From NCBI GenBank assembly GCA_964583615.1, contig CAZOWM010000062.1:1-16857 (forward strand): a stretch of 16,857 nucleotides of DNA, given 5' to 3'. The number at the start of each line of letters is the position of its first letter. The stretch's first letter is position 1. Shown here in pieces: positions 7,522 to 15,062 of this stretch. The notes under the pieces were generated by a model. That model did no database searches, was not told the DNA's origin, and was given only the letters and a program-made list of their open reading frames with translations. This DNA comes from CAZOWM01 sp964583615 (GTDB taxonomy: Bacteria > Spirochaetota > B62-G9 > DRHN01). The translations under genes were made by a program, and so were the position numbers.

Positions 7522-8700
7522 ATGAAGAGGAGAAAAATTGCAGAAAACGTCTACTGGATGGGTGCTATCGATTGGGATCGAAGACTCTTCGACTCACTCA
7601 TTCCTCTCCCCGATGGGACGAGCTACAATGCGTATCTCATAGAGGGGAATGAGAAAACCGCGCTCCTTGACACGGTTGATCCGTCCATGAAGGATGAACT
7701 CATGGCTCAGCTGCAGACGGTGAAAAATGTGGATTACGTGATTGCACACCACGCAGAGCAGGATCACTCAGGGTCGATTCCTGCGGTACTCGCATGTTTT
7801 CCGCAGGCGAAAGTTATCACTTCTTCAAAGGGCAAGGGTATGCTCGTGGACCTTCTCAAAGTCCAGCCCAGCAGCATAATGGCGGTTGAAGATGGAGATG
7901 TGATTTCCCTCGGCGGAAAGACATTGGAATTTGCCTACACGCCGTGGGTACATTGGCCTGAAACGATGGTTACATATCTAAGAGAAGACCGCATACTTTT
8001 CTCATGTGATTTCTTCGGCTCTCATCTTGCCACGACCGACCTTTTTGTGGCAGACCGTGCACGGGTCTATGAGGCGGCAAAGCGCTACTACGCGGAAATC
8101 ATGATGCCGTTTCGAAAAATTATTCAAAAAAATCTTGAGAAAGTCAAAGCTTATCAGATAGATCACATTGCTCCTTCTCACGGACCTATCTATGACGACC
8201 CCGCATTTATCATTGACGCGTACAAAGACTGGGTATCGGATGTACCCAAGAACATCGCACTCATTCCCTACATTTCGATGCATGGGAGTACCGAACGCAT
8301 GGTAAATTATTTAGTAGGTGCGCTTGCTGAAAGAGGGGTAACCGTGTGCCAGTTCGACCTCTCGGTAACTGATCTCGGAAAGCTTGCGATTGCTCTTGTG
8401 GATGCGGCAACAATCATCATAGGGACCCCGACCGTTCACGTGGGAGCTCACCCAGGGATTTTTTATGCTGCCTATCTGACAAATATTCTTCGCCCAAAGC
8501 TTCGCTATGCTTCGATCATCGGTTCGTACGGATGGAGCAGCAAGGCAATAGAGCAGATATCATCACTAATTCCCAACCTGAAAGTAGAGGTGCTCGACCC
8601 TGTATTGAGCCGCGGTGATCCAGGAAAAGAAATCTTTGAAAAACTCGACGAACTCGCAGCCGCGGTATCGGAGAAACACATGAAACTGAACTCGCATTGA
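7522..8700 (+). CDS. fprA: Flavodiiron protein, class A (A-type flavoprotein; O2/NO reductase)
   Basis: This 392-residue cytoplasmic flavodiiron protein reduces O2 to water and/or NO to N2O with electrons usually from rubredoxin or a coenzyme F420/NADH partner, a common oxygen defence in anaerobes. Residues 1-240 form the metallo-beta-lactamase-like domain with complete di-iron ligands: H77-x-E79-x-D81-H82, H144 (VHWPET), D163 and H220 (APSHGPIY). Residues about 245-385 are flavodoxin-like; the FMN phosphate loop reads YISMHGSTERM (250-260). No C-terminal rubredoxin or flavin-reductase domain follows, hence class A, so the electron donor must be encoded elsewhere. ATG is preceded by GGAGGT at 6 nt. 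It diverges from the efflux operon and converges with a small gene 18 nt away. O2 versus NO preference cannot be read from the sequence. Confidence 0.95.
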   Translation: MKRRKIAENVYWMGAIDWDRRLFDSLIPLPDGTSYNAYLIEGNEKTALLDTVDPSMKDELMAQLQTVKNVDYVIAHHAEQDHSGSIPAVLACFPQAKVITSSKGKGMLVDLLKVQPSSIMAVEDGDVISLGGKTLEFAYTPWVHWPETMVTYLREDRILFSCDFFGSHLATTDLFVADRARVYEAAKRYYAEIMMPFRKIIQKNLEKVKAYQIDHIAPSHGPIYDDPAFIIDAYKDWVSDVPKNIALIPYISMHGSTERMVNYLVGALAERGVTVCQFDLSVTDLGKLAIALVDAATIIIGTPTVHVGAHPGIFYAAYLTNILRPKLRYASIIGSYGWSSKAIEQISSLIPNLKVEVLDPVLSRGDPGKEIFEKLDELAAAVSEKHMKLNSH

Positions 8701-8718
8701 ATCAGGAGAGAAGGGCTT

Positions 8719-8961
8719 TCAGATCTTTTCGTAGAAAAATTTCGATAAATACGGGAGAAGGATTGAGCCGTTTCCGTCATATTTGATGAGTATTTCCTGA
8801 ATTTTATCGATGATTTCATCAATAACGATTTTTTTTGCCATTTTCATCTCCTTGTCTCCTTCGCCATTCTGAATAAGCACGTTGAAGTCTACATTCTTGT
8901 ACTGATCCAAACCCTGGAGTATGACTTTTCCGATCTCCTTTTCAACGTGTTCTGTGTTCAT
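8719..8961 (-). CDS. Small protein of unknown function (80 residues)
   Basis: I do not recognise this gene. It has a strong ribosome site (GGAGG 6 nt before ATG 8961) and an AT-rich promoter region, and it is likely real. The product is charged and mostly helical by composition (KEMKMAKKIVIDEIIDKI), without a signal peptide, transmembrane segment or cysteines. It is tail-to-tail with the flavodiiron gene, 18 nt apart, with no visible terminator hairpin between them. Downstream of the orphan binding protein it is separated by 195 nt with its own promoter-like sequence, so it is probably monocistronic. Confidence 0.7.
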   Translation of the reverse strand: MNTEHVEKEIGKVILQGLDQYKNVDFNVLIQNGEGDKEMKMAKKIVIDEIIDKIQEILIKYDGNGSILLPYLSKFFYEKI

Positions 8962-9038
8962 GTCTATCCTCCATCTCTCTTTGAATAACTTTTTTGGGGA
9001 ATAAAACTATCTGTATAAAATAATACTTTAATAGTAAT

Positions 9039-9044
9039 ATTATA
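9039..9044 (-). promoter_or_regulatory. -10 candidate in the AT-rich upstream region of the 80-residue gene
   Basis: A perfect TATAAT on the minus strand (9044-9039) lies in a very AT-rich block (9000-9060) about 80 nt upstream of the 80-residue gene. TTGATT lies 14 nt upstream of it, shorter than the usual spacing, so the exact promoter is uncertain. Confidence 0.3.
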
Positions 9045-9156
9045 ATATAAATTAAGAAAATCAAGCTTTATGTAAAGAATCCGCACCACGGGAAATCAAC
9101 AGTCAGCATTGAGAGCGTCGAATCGATATAGGATTTTATTGTGCGTACATGATGTG

Positions 9157-10419
9157 CTAGTCAAGCATGGAATTGATCAGCTTTTCGGTTTTTATGAGCT
9201 CCTCTTTCAGGTCTGCACCCTCCAGCATGATGCGCTGAAGCATTTTGCTTATTTCATGATTTATCTTTAAAAACTCTGGATGGTGAGGCAGTGGTCGTGC
9301 GTATTCAAGTACTTCGAGGGGCACCCGATAATTGGGATGTGCTTTGGCGTAGGCTTTGAGTTCGAATGAATTGAGCGAGGATTCCCGTAACGGTAAAAAG
9401 CCGATTCTTTCATACATTCGGATGTCGTTTTCCTTCTGGATGAGCCACAGCATGAAATCCCATGTTGCTTTTCTCTTCTTTTTTTTCTGCGCAAAGTTCA
9501 CGAGCGCTGTTCCGCTCAGAGTGACGGAACGTTTTCCGTTGAAACGGGGAACGTGGGAAACACGAAATTCCCAGGGGAGGTTTTGTTCGTTGAAGGAAAT
9601 GCCGGCACTGATGAACCATCCCATGGCGATTTTCCCCATCAGAAATGCCTGTGCGCTTTCCCAGTCCGTCCACGTCCTCGGCATAATTTTGTGAATGAAC
9701 ACGAGCTCATGAAGCATTGATACAGTTTTTTTCATCTCAGGTGAGGTCAGGTTAATCTTTTTCCCGTCTTCAGAAAGAAAGGTCCCCCCGTTGGCCCAAA
9801 GAAGCGGTGCGAGCCCGTAGACACCGTTGAGATAAAAGGTCATTGCGTACACATCGATCGTCCCATCCCCATCCGTGTCGCGGGAGAGCCTTTTGCCCAT
9901 CTCAACCAATTCACCCCACGTGGTAGGAGAGACTGTAGGATCAAGACCCGCTTCCCTGAAGGAGTTTACATTGTAATAGAAGACGTCCGTAATCGCGCAG
10001 AAGGGGAGTCCGTATATTTTTCCGTTCCGGCTCACCATTTCCCACATCTTTTCCATGACATCGTTTCTGACATCTCCTGGGATTTCGTCGTCGATAGGCC
10101 CGATCAACCCGTTTTCCACATAAGAATCCAGAAATTCGAACGGGATCTGTGCGACATCGGGGAGTTGTTTCGTGATCGCAGCGGTGAGCATCTTTACCTG
10201 CGCGTCCTCGAAGAACCCTTGAAAATCCGATTTCACGTCGACATGAGGGTATTCGGCGTTGTACTCATCGATCATCTCCTCTATGACGCTTTTCACATGG
10301 TATCCGAGAATGTGCCAGAAGCTGATTGTGGTCTTCTTTGCAAATAGAGGAGTAGCAATGAGTAAAAATATTAAAATGAAAGTGAAAAAGAGACAAAGGC
10401 GTCGAACATTTTGTGCCAT
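9157..10419 (-). CDS. ABC transporter solute-binding protein, family 1 (sugar/glycerol-phosphate type), orphan
   Basis: This 420-residue extracellular solute-binding protein would capture a sugar or related solute in the periplasm and deliver it to an ABC importer. After a signal peptide (NVRR, then a hydrophobic run ending TPLFA) the mature protein opens ISFWHILG, typical of family 1 binding proteins. It also carries the segment AFLMGKIAMGWF seen near the hinge of MalE/UgpB-like proteins. No permease or ATPase gene is nearby, so its transporter must be elsewhere. The chosen ATG (10419) gives a normal signal peptide but only a weak AAAAGG site. An in-frame TTG at 10533 has a strong GGGAGG 6 nt upstream and would add a 38-residue hydrophilic, His-rich extension. 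The ligand cannot be predicted. Confidence 0.85.
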   Translation of the reverse strand: MAQNVRRLCLFFTFILIFLLIATPLFAKKTTISFWHILGYHVKSVIEEMIDEYNAEYPHVDVKSDFQGFFEDAQVKMLTAAITKQLPDVAQIPFEFLDSYVENGLIGPIDDEIPGDVRNDVMEKMWEMVSRNGKIYGLPFCAITDVFYYNVNSFREAGLDPTVSPTTWGELVEMGKRLSRDTDGDGTIDVYAMTFYLNGVYGLAPLLWANGGTFLSEDGKKINLTSPEMKKTVSMLHELVFIHKIMPRTWTDWESAQAFLMGKIAMGWFISAGISFNEQNLPWEFRVSHVPRFNGKRSVTLSGTALVNFAQKKKKRKATWDFMLWLIQKENDIRMYERIGFLPLRESSLNSFELKAYAKAHPNYRVPLEVLEYARPLPHHPEFLKINHEISKMLQRIMLEGADLKEELIKTEKLINSMLD

Positions 10420-10560
10420 GTTCGTGAGCCTTTTTTCCGTGAGCTCATACTTTTTTTCGGAATTGATTTTTACCAGTTTCCGAAGAAGAAAATCCGAGAA
10501 GTGATGCTCGTGATGGTTGTACTGTCCTTTCAATGAGATCCTCCCGGAAATTTCATTGAT

Positions 10561-10577
10561 CAGGAAAAAACTTCCTG
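10561..10577. other. Small hairpin in the leader of the solute-binding protein gene
   Basis: CAGGAA (10561-10566) and TTCCTG (10572-10577) form a perfect 6-bp stem with a 5-nt loop, in the predicted 5' leader of the leftward transcript and just upstream of the GGGAGG site at 10545-10540. Its function is unknown; on the minus strand there is no T tract. Confidence 0.3.
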
Positions 10578-10602
10578 GAACACTGACAGAAGCGTATAAG
10601 GT

Positions 10603-10632
10603 AGTATACTTATAAATAATTGAAAACGTAAA
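10603..10632 (-). promoter_or_regulatory. Leftward promoter of the solute-binding protein gene
   Basis: On the minus strand TTTACG (10632-10627), an 18-nt spacer and TATACT (10608-10603) form a sigma-70-like promoter with a five-of-six -10. The -35 lies within the palindrome at 10628-10641. The transcript would have a leader of about 175 nt before ATG 10419. Confidence 0.5.
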
Positions 10633-10648
10633 GCGCTTCACTCATAAT
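10620..10648 (+). promoter_or_regulatory. Rightward promoter of the 562-residue gene
   Basis: TTGAAA (10620-10625), a 17-nt spacer and CATAAT (10643-10648) match the sigma-70 consensus at five of six bases in each box. The promoter lies about 46 nt upstream of the ATG at 10694. The palindrome at 10628-10641 fills the spacer. Confidence 0.55.
10628..10641. promoter_or_regulatory. LacI-family-like operator (GTAAAGCGCTTCAC)
   Basis: This is a 14-bp palindrome with one mismatched pair, centred on AAGCGCTT. Cores with a central CG flanked by A and T runs are typical of LacI/GalR/CcpA-type sugar regulators. It overlaps the leftward -35 and the rightward -35/-10 spacer, so a bound repressor could block both promoters. 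The regulator is not encoded in the window. Confidence 0.5.
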
Positions 10649-10693
10649 TAAATATAGAGAGCATGTGATCCCAGAGCGCCTCCGGAGAGCGGT

Positions 10694-12382
10694 ATGACGA
10701 GAGACATAGAGCAGACGAGAGATAAGTTGGGGATCCGCGAGATGGAGAGAGACGAGAGAAAACGTCTGTTGAAATTATTCACCGAACACGGTGGCAGGGT
10801 GATCGAGGAGAAAACGAATCAGCACCATGAAAAGAAGGCTTTTTACTCTCCCTATGGAAGAAGCAAACATGCGAACACATTGAGTCAGTATGCAGTGAGA
10901 AAGACTTACGTTTCCGCCCGTGAGGAGGTGGAACAGGCTCGTCTGCTAGCTCAGATTCGAAGAAGTATATCAAGGCCTCAAGCGATGCCGGGAAAGCTCG
11001 GGGGACTTTTAAAAATCCAGCTCAAGGGTATACAGTACAGGGTGTTTACCGTGGGCGGAAACCGTTTCACACACGGATTTGTCAGTGAAATCAAGAAGTC
11101 GATCAGAGAACGGTTTGTGGACATTGCACTTTCACTGGATTCAATTCTTCAGGGAGAAGTATCCATAATCAATGATATCCGCAGGCTCTCCACAGGGAAA
11201 AACAGCATGTTCTATGAGGTGCTCGTCCGCCTCTACACCCTCTATGACGAAGCAGAGTACCTCCATATCGTGCGGGTTATCGGGCAAAGAACGATTCCAG
11301 ACGATTCTTACCTCCCTGAGTTCAAGGAATTTTTTAAAAAAATGTACATTCTCGGCGAGTACAGAAATATCTGCAAAATGTGCCTGGACAAAGCGGTCTT
11401 CATACAGGGCAAGCACAACAGGATACGGCGTGATGTGATACTCTCTGTGACGGAGCAGCTGAGAGAAGACATTGACGACATTTTTGGGGATTTTCTTTAC
11501 AAATTCCACTTGATTCTTTGTAAGATGCAGCATATCTATTATCCGCTTTTTTCACAGGAAATGGATTCGTTTCTCGGAATAACGGATAAAGACAGGATCG
11601 GGTATCTGACTCTTATGGAGAAAAAACGGTTGATCGAAAAGATGAAAGAGGAGGAAGCACAGAACAAAACGAGAAAGGAAAGCGAAGAGCGAGAAGTTGA
11701 AATCCCGAAACATGTGAAAAGTGGAATCCCTCTCCTGCGTGAGGCGATTGAAAAATATGAAAGACTGCACAAACACGATGCGTACTCTTTTATCAATATC
11801 ATCGATCCGAACGACAGTATGTTGAAGGTCGTCTCTCTCCTCGATATCTTTGACAGAGAGTATTCATTTATTCTCACCACAGGCAAAGTGTCATTTAACA
11901 TTGATTACCGTGAGCAGAGAAAGATCAATATCAAGCAGGATCTCGGCAATGTGTATCTTCTGCTCAGCGAAGCCTGGGAATCCGTGAAGGAATACGTCGA
12001 TATCATTCGGCAGAAGGACGAGGTATCCGGGAATTTTCGTTACTCGCAGTATCAGCAGTATGTCAATCTGAAATCTCTTGAGAAAAGGCGGAAATCCGTA
12101 AAAAGGCACACCATGAGTAAGATTGCCGAGGTGATGAAGGCAATTGAAAGCACACTCGCACTCGTGATCAGTGATTACAATACTCATAAGAGACTGCTGC
12201 AAAATCCGAATGAAGTCCTCTATTTCGACGAGCATGTTGACAGGGAAAAGGGCGTAAACGGGAAAAAGGTGATAGAAGCGATAATGGAGGCGTATATTTT
12301 TTCCTCGACATTCACTTTTCTGTTCAATTACAATGAACTTTCAGGAGAGGAGCTGCTCACCTTACACAACGGCACCTCCTAA
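10694..12382 (+). CDS. Conserved-looking protein of unknown function (562 residues)
   Basis: I do not recognise this protein. It is large, hydrophilic and mostly helical, without a signal peptide or transmembrane segments, so it is probably cytoplasmic. The N-terminus (1-45) is highly charged and basic. A segment at 105-128 (KIQLKGIQYRVFTVGG) looks like beta strands. Helices follow, with cysteines at 227, 230 and 276, and 305-338 is a charged coiled-coil-like stretch (KKRLIEKMKEEEAQNKTRKE). The C-terminal part again looks helical. ATG 10694 has GGAG about 6-7 nt upstream. It is the first gene rightward of a divergent promoter region and ends at a strong terminator before thrS. Its position next to thrS, and its lack of resemblance to common families, suggest a lineage-restricted (perhaps spirochaete) protein; that is inference. 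Confidence 0.85.
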   Translation: MTRDIEQTRDKLGIREMERDERKRLLKLFTEHGGRVIEEKTNQHHEKKAFYSPYGRSKHANTLSQYAVRKTYVSAREEVEQARLLAQIRRSISRPQAMPGKLGGLLKIQLKGIQYRVFTVGGNRFTHGFVSEIKKSIRERFVDIALSLDSILQGEVSIINDIRRLSTGKNSMFYEVLVRLYTLYDEAEYLHIVRVIGQRTIPDDSYLPEFKEFFKKMYILGEYRNICKMCLDKAVFIQGKHNRIRRDVILSVTEQLREDIDDIFGDFLYKFHLILCKMQHIYYPLFSQEMDSFLGITDKDRIGYLTLMEKKRLIEKMKEEEAQNKTRKESEEREVEIPKHVKSGIPLLREAIEKYERLHKHDAYSFINIIDPNDSMLKVVSLLDIFDREYSFILTTGKVSFNIDYREQRKINIKQDLGNVYLLLSEAWESVKEYVDIIRQKDEVSGNFRYSQYQQYVNLKSLEKRRKSVKRHTMSKIAEVMKAIESTLALVISDYNTHKRLLQNPNEVLYFDEHVDREKGVNGKKVIEAIMEAYIFSSTFTFLFNYNELSGEELLTLHNGTS

Positions 12383-12421
12383 AAAATGCTGGTTTTTCCA
12401 GGACATTTGGTATTATATTTC

Positions 12422-12455
12422 AAGTGCTATGATGCGGTTCATAGCACTTTTTTTT
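12422..12455 (+). terminator. Strong intrinsic terminator between the 562-residue gene and thrS
   Basis: AAGTGCTATGA (12422-12432) pairs perfectly with TCATAGCACTT (12439-12449) around a 6-nt loop and runs into eight T (12448-12455). It follows the upstream stop by about 40 nt and precedes the thrS start by 30 nt, leaving no room for a thrS promoter after the hairpin. It may therefore act as an attenuator in the thrS leader as well as a terminator of the upstream gene. Confidence 0.9.
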
Positions 12456-12484
12456 ATTGTGGGGGCCGTAAAAGAGGAAAAAAA

Positions 12485-14395
12485 TTGGAAAAAGTGATAC
12501 TCAATTATAATGGAGAGGACATCGAGGTAGAGAAAAAACAACCCGCGGGAAAAGTCATCAAGCTGCTTCCCATTGGTGACACGGAAAAGGTTGTCGCGCT
12601 CTCTATCAACGATGTTCTATATGATCTGCATACCCCGATAAGTAATGGAGGTTCGGTCGTCCCTGTACGCATTGACTCTGAAAAGGCGATTGACATACTC
12701 AGGCATAGCACCGCTCATGTGATGGCACAGGCCGTCCGCCGTCTTTTTTCGGATGTGAAGCTCGCAATCGGGCCTTCAATAAAGGACGGCTTCTATTACG
12801 ATTTTGATTTCCCAGACCAGATCTCTGATGAGGAGTTTGAAAGGATCGAAGCGGAAATGAAGAAGATCGTTGAGGAAAATCAGAGCTTCGAGCGGTTTGA
12901 AAAAGACAGAGAAGAGGCACTCGAGTTCTTCAAAAAAAGAAACGAAACCTATAAGGTTGAGCTGATAAACAATCTCGGCGAAGAAGAGACTGTGAGTTTT
13001 TATCAGAATGGGGAATTTGTCGATCTGTGCAGGGGACCTCACCTCCCTTCAACGGGGTACATAAAAACATTCAAGATTCTCAATCTCGCGGGTGCGTACT
13101 GGAGGGGAGACGAGAGAAATCCGATGCTCACCAGAATCTACGGGACATCATTTTTCTCGCAAAAAGCGCTCGAGACTTATTTGCAGCAGGTCGAGGAAGC
13201 GAAAAAACGTGATCACAGAAAGCTCGGAAAACAGCTCGGGCTTTTTTCCTTTCACGATGAAGGGCCTGGGTTTGCATTCTGGCTTCCGAAAGGAGTGGAG
13301 CTGAAAAACACGCTTCTCGATTTTTGGCGCGAGGAACACAGGAAAGCGGGGTATGTCGAAATCCAGACACCAATGCTTTTGAAAAAGGACCTCTGGGTTA
13401 CCTCGGGTCATTGGGATAATTACCGCGAAAACATGTATATATCGGAGATCGACGGATACCCCTTCGTGATTAAACCGATGAACTGTCCCGGTGGAATGCT
13501 GGTATACAAAGAAACACTTCATTCTTACCGGGACTTCCCTATGCGTGTTGCGGAAATAGGGCTGGTCCACAGGCACGAGAAATCCGGAGTGCTTCAGGGG
13601 CTGTTCAGGGTGAGGAGTTTCACCCAGGACGATGCACACATCTTTATGCTCCCGGAACAGATTGAAGATGAGATTATCAACGTGATCAAACTCACAGACA
13701 GAATCTACTCGGTGTTCGGGTTTGACTATTATCTGGAGCTTTCGACAAGGCCCGAGAGATCGATTGGCACAGACGAGCAGTGGGAACAGGCGACAAACGG
13801 GCTTGAGCGCGCACTGAAGAGGTTCGGGAAGGAGTATGCTGTGAGTCCGGGGGAAGGTGCGTTTTACGGGCCGAAGATCGATTTTCATCTTGAAGACTGC
13901 CTCGGGAGGCTTCACCAGTGCGCAACGATTCAGCTCGATATGGCATTCCCTGAACGATTTGATCTGAAATTTATCAATAGAGAAGGCGCTGAGCAGCGGC
14001 CGGTCGTTATTCACAGGACGGTTCTTGGAAGCCTCGAGCGGTTTATCGGTATCCTGACCGAACACTACGCCGGAAGATTTCCCACCTGGTTGTCACCGCT
14101 GCAGGTTGTCGTGATGCCTATTACGAAAGATCATATTTCCGAAGCTCAGAAGATCTATGAGGGTATAGCAGAGCAGGGTTTCAGGGTGGAACTGGACGAC
14201 AGAAATGAGAAACTCGGTTATAAAATGCGGGAAGCGGAGCTCAATAAAATATCCTACATCGTGGTGATCGGACAAAAAGAGATAGAGGGGCAAACCATCT
14301 CCGTTCGAAAGGGTGGAGGCGAAAATCTCGGTTCGCTCACACTCGAGAGTTTTCTTCAAAGGCTGCAGGAGGAAGTTGAAAAGAAAAGAGGGTGA
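12485..14395 (+). CDS. thrS: Threonyl-tRNA synthetase
   Basis: This enzyme charges tRNA-Thr with threonine in the cytoplasm and edits mischarged serine. The TTG start at 12485 (AGAGGA about 6-7 nt upstream) gives 636 residues, the usual length. With this start the key residues fall at or within one position of the E. coli numbering: editing-site H74, H78 and C182 (DLCRGPH), catalytic zinc ligands C334 (MNCPGG), H385 (DDAHIF) and H510 (VIHRTVLGS). Domains in order are TGS (about 1-62), editing domain (about 63-225), class II catalytic core (about 240-535; motif 2 RHEKSGVLQGLFRVRSF) and anticodon-binding domain (about 536-636). An open frame extends upstream to ATG 12386, but it reads through the terminator hairpin and has no ribosome site. 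It heads the thrS-infC-rpmI-rplT cluster, a common bacterial order. Confidence 0.97.
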   Translation: MEKVILNYNGEDIEVEKKQPAGKVIKLLPIGDTEKVVALSINDVLYDLHTPISNGGSVVPVRIDSEKAIDILRHSTAHVMAQAVRRLFSDVKLAIGPSIKDGFYYDFDFPDQISDEEFERIEAEMKKIVEENQSFERFEKDREEALEFFKKRNETYKVELINNLGEEETVSFYQNGEFVDLCRGPHLPSTGYIKTFKILNLAGAYWRGDERNPMLTRIYGTSFFSQKALETYLQQVEEAKKRDHRKLGKQLGLFSFHDEGPGFAFWLPKGVELKNTLLDFWREEHRKAGYVEIQTPMLLKKDLWVTSGHWDNYRENMYISEIDGYPFVIKPMNCPGGMLVYKETLHSYRDFPMRVAEIGLVHRHEKSGVLQGLFRVRSFTQDDAHIFMLPEQIEDEIINVIKLTDRIYSVFGFDYYLELSTRPERSIGTDEQWEQATNGLERALKRFGKEYAVSPGEGAFYGPKIDFHLEDCLGRLHQCATIQLDMAFPERFDLKFINREGAEQRPVVIHRTVLGSLERFIGILTEHYAGRFPTWLSPLQVVVMPITKDHISEAQKIYEGIAEQGFRVELDDRNEKLGYKMREAELNKISYIVVIGQKEIEGQTISVRKGGGENLGSLTLESFLQRLQEEVEKKRG

Positions 14396-14410
14396 TATAT
14401 TACAAAAATC

Positions 14411-14438
14411 TTGATTTTTATCATAAGTTTACTATCAT
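14411..14438 (+). promoter_or_regulatory. Possible internal promoter for infC-rpmI-rplT
   Basis: TTGATT (14411-14416), a 16-nt spacer and TATCAT (14433-14438) form a sigma-70-like promoter in the 74 nt between thrS and infC. It would give a leader of about 25 nt before the AUU start and could transcribe infC-rpmI-rplT separately from thrS. Confidence 0.4.
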
Positions 14439-14469
14439 ATGAGAAAAAATCGTGGAAAGGGGTGAAGAT

Positions 14470-14985
14470 ATTAACAAACATATTCGCGTCAATGATGAAA
14501 TACGGGTGAACGAAATACGGCTCATTGATATAGACGGCAGCCAGCTCGGTATTATGGAGGTCAACAAGGCACGTGAGATTGCCGATTCAAAGGGTCTCGA
14601 TCTCGTTGAGGTTTCACCTGATGCAAAACCGCCGGTGTGTAAAATACTCGATTTCGGGAAGTACAGATTTGAGCAGTCGAAGAGGATCAAGGAATCGAAG
14701 AAAAAACAGAAAGTTGTTCTTACAAAGGAGCTGAGGCTCAGACCGAAGATCGAGGAGCACGATTTCAATACAAAACTGAAACAGGCAGTAAGCTTTTTAC
14801 AAAAGGGGTATAAGGTAAAGCTCTCAGTCCGGTTCAGAGGGAGGGAGCTTGCCCATACTGATCTGGGAAGAAACCTTATTGACAAGCTTGTTGAGGAAGT
14901 AAGCGAATATGGCAGTGCTGATTTTCGACCAAAGTTTGAGGGGAGGGTCATCGTTACCGTCATTTCCCCAAAGAAGAACAAGTAG
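14470..14985 (+). CDS. infC: Translation initiation factor IF-3 (probable AUU start)
   Basis: IF-3 binds the 30S subunit, prevents premature 50S joining and proofreads the start codon. The frame encodes an N-terminal domain beginning HIRVNDEIRVNEIRLID and containing SPDAKPPVCKILDFGKYRFE. A lysine-rich linker (KESKKKQKVVLTKELRLRP) and the C-terminal domain (KVKLSVRFRGRELAH) follow. Reading from ATT at 14470 gives 171 residues with the normal IF-3 N-terminus, and a good Shine-Dalgarno (AAAGGGGTGA) lies just upstream. The alternative GTG at 14452 adds MERGED, has only a weak purine stretch before it, and would place that Shine-Dalgarno inside the coding sequence. AUU is the known, autoregulatory start of infC in E. 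coli. It lies between thrS and rpmI. Confidence 0.95.
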   Translation: MNKHIRVNDEIRVNEIRLIDIDGSQLGIMEVNKAREIADSKGLDLVEVSPDAKPPVCKILDFGKYRFEQSKRIKESKKKQKVVLTKELRLRPKIEEHDFNTKLKQAVSFLQKGYKVKLSVRFRGRELAHTDLGRNLIDKLVEEVSEYGSADFRPKFEGRVIVTVISPKKNK

Positions 14986-15022
14986 TGACTGCGGGTGATC
15001 GAGAGAGCCTGTATTTTCTGAA

Positions 15023-15034
15023 CCCTTTAAAGGG
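15023..15034. other. Perfect 12-bp palindrome in the rpmI leader
   Basis: CCCTTTAAAGGG lies in the 77 nt between infC and rpmI, about 28 nt before the rpmI ATG. In E. coli and B. subtilis, L20 represses rpmI-rplT by binding structured mRNA upstream of rpmI. This palindrome may be part of such a structure, or a protein-binding site. It does not by itself match the L20 leader I know. Confidence 0.3.
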
Positions 15035-15062
15035 ATAGAGTATTTTGTGAGAAGGAGCTTGT

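Noticed and set aside
12386..12484. N-terminal extension of thrS from ATG 12386
   Set aside because: It reads through a perfect intrinsic terminator, lacks a ribosome site, and is not part of the threonyl-tRNA synthetase family; the TTG start restores normal numbering.
13148..14065. 305-codon open frame on the minus strand
   Set aside because: It is antisense to the thrS catalytic core, whose motifs are complete on the other strand; a shadow frame.
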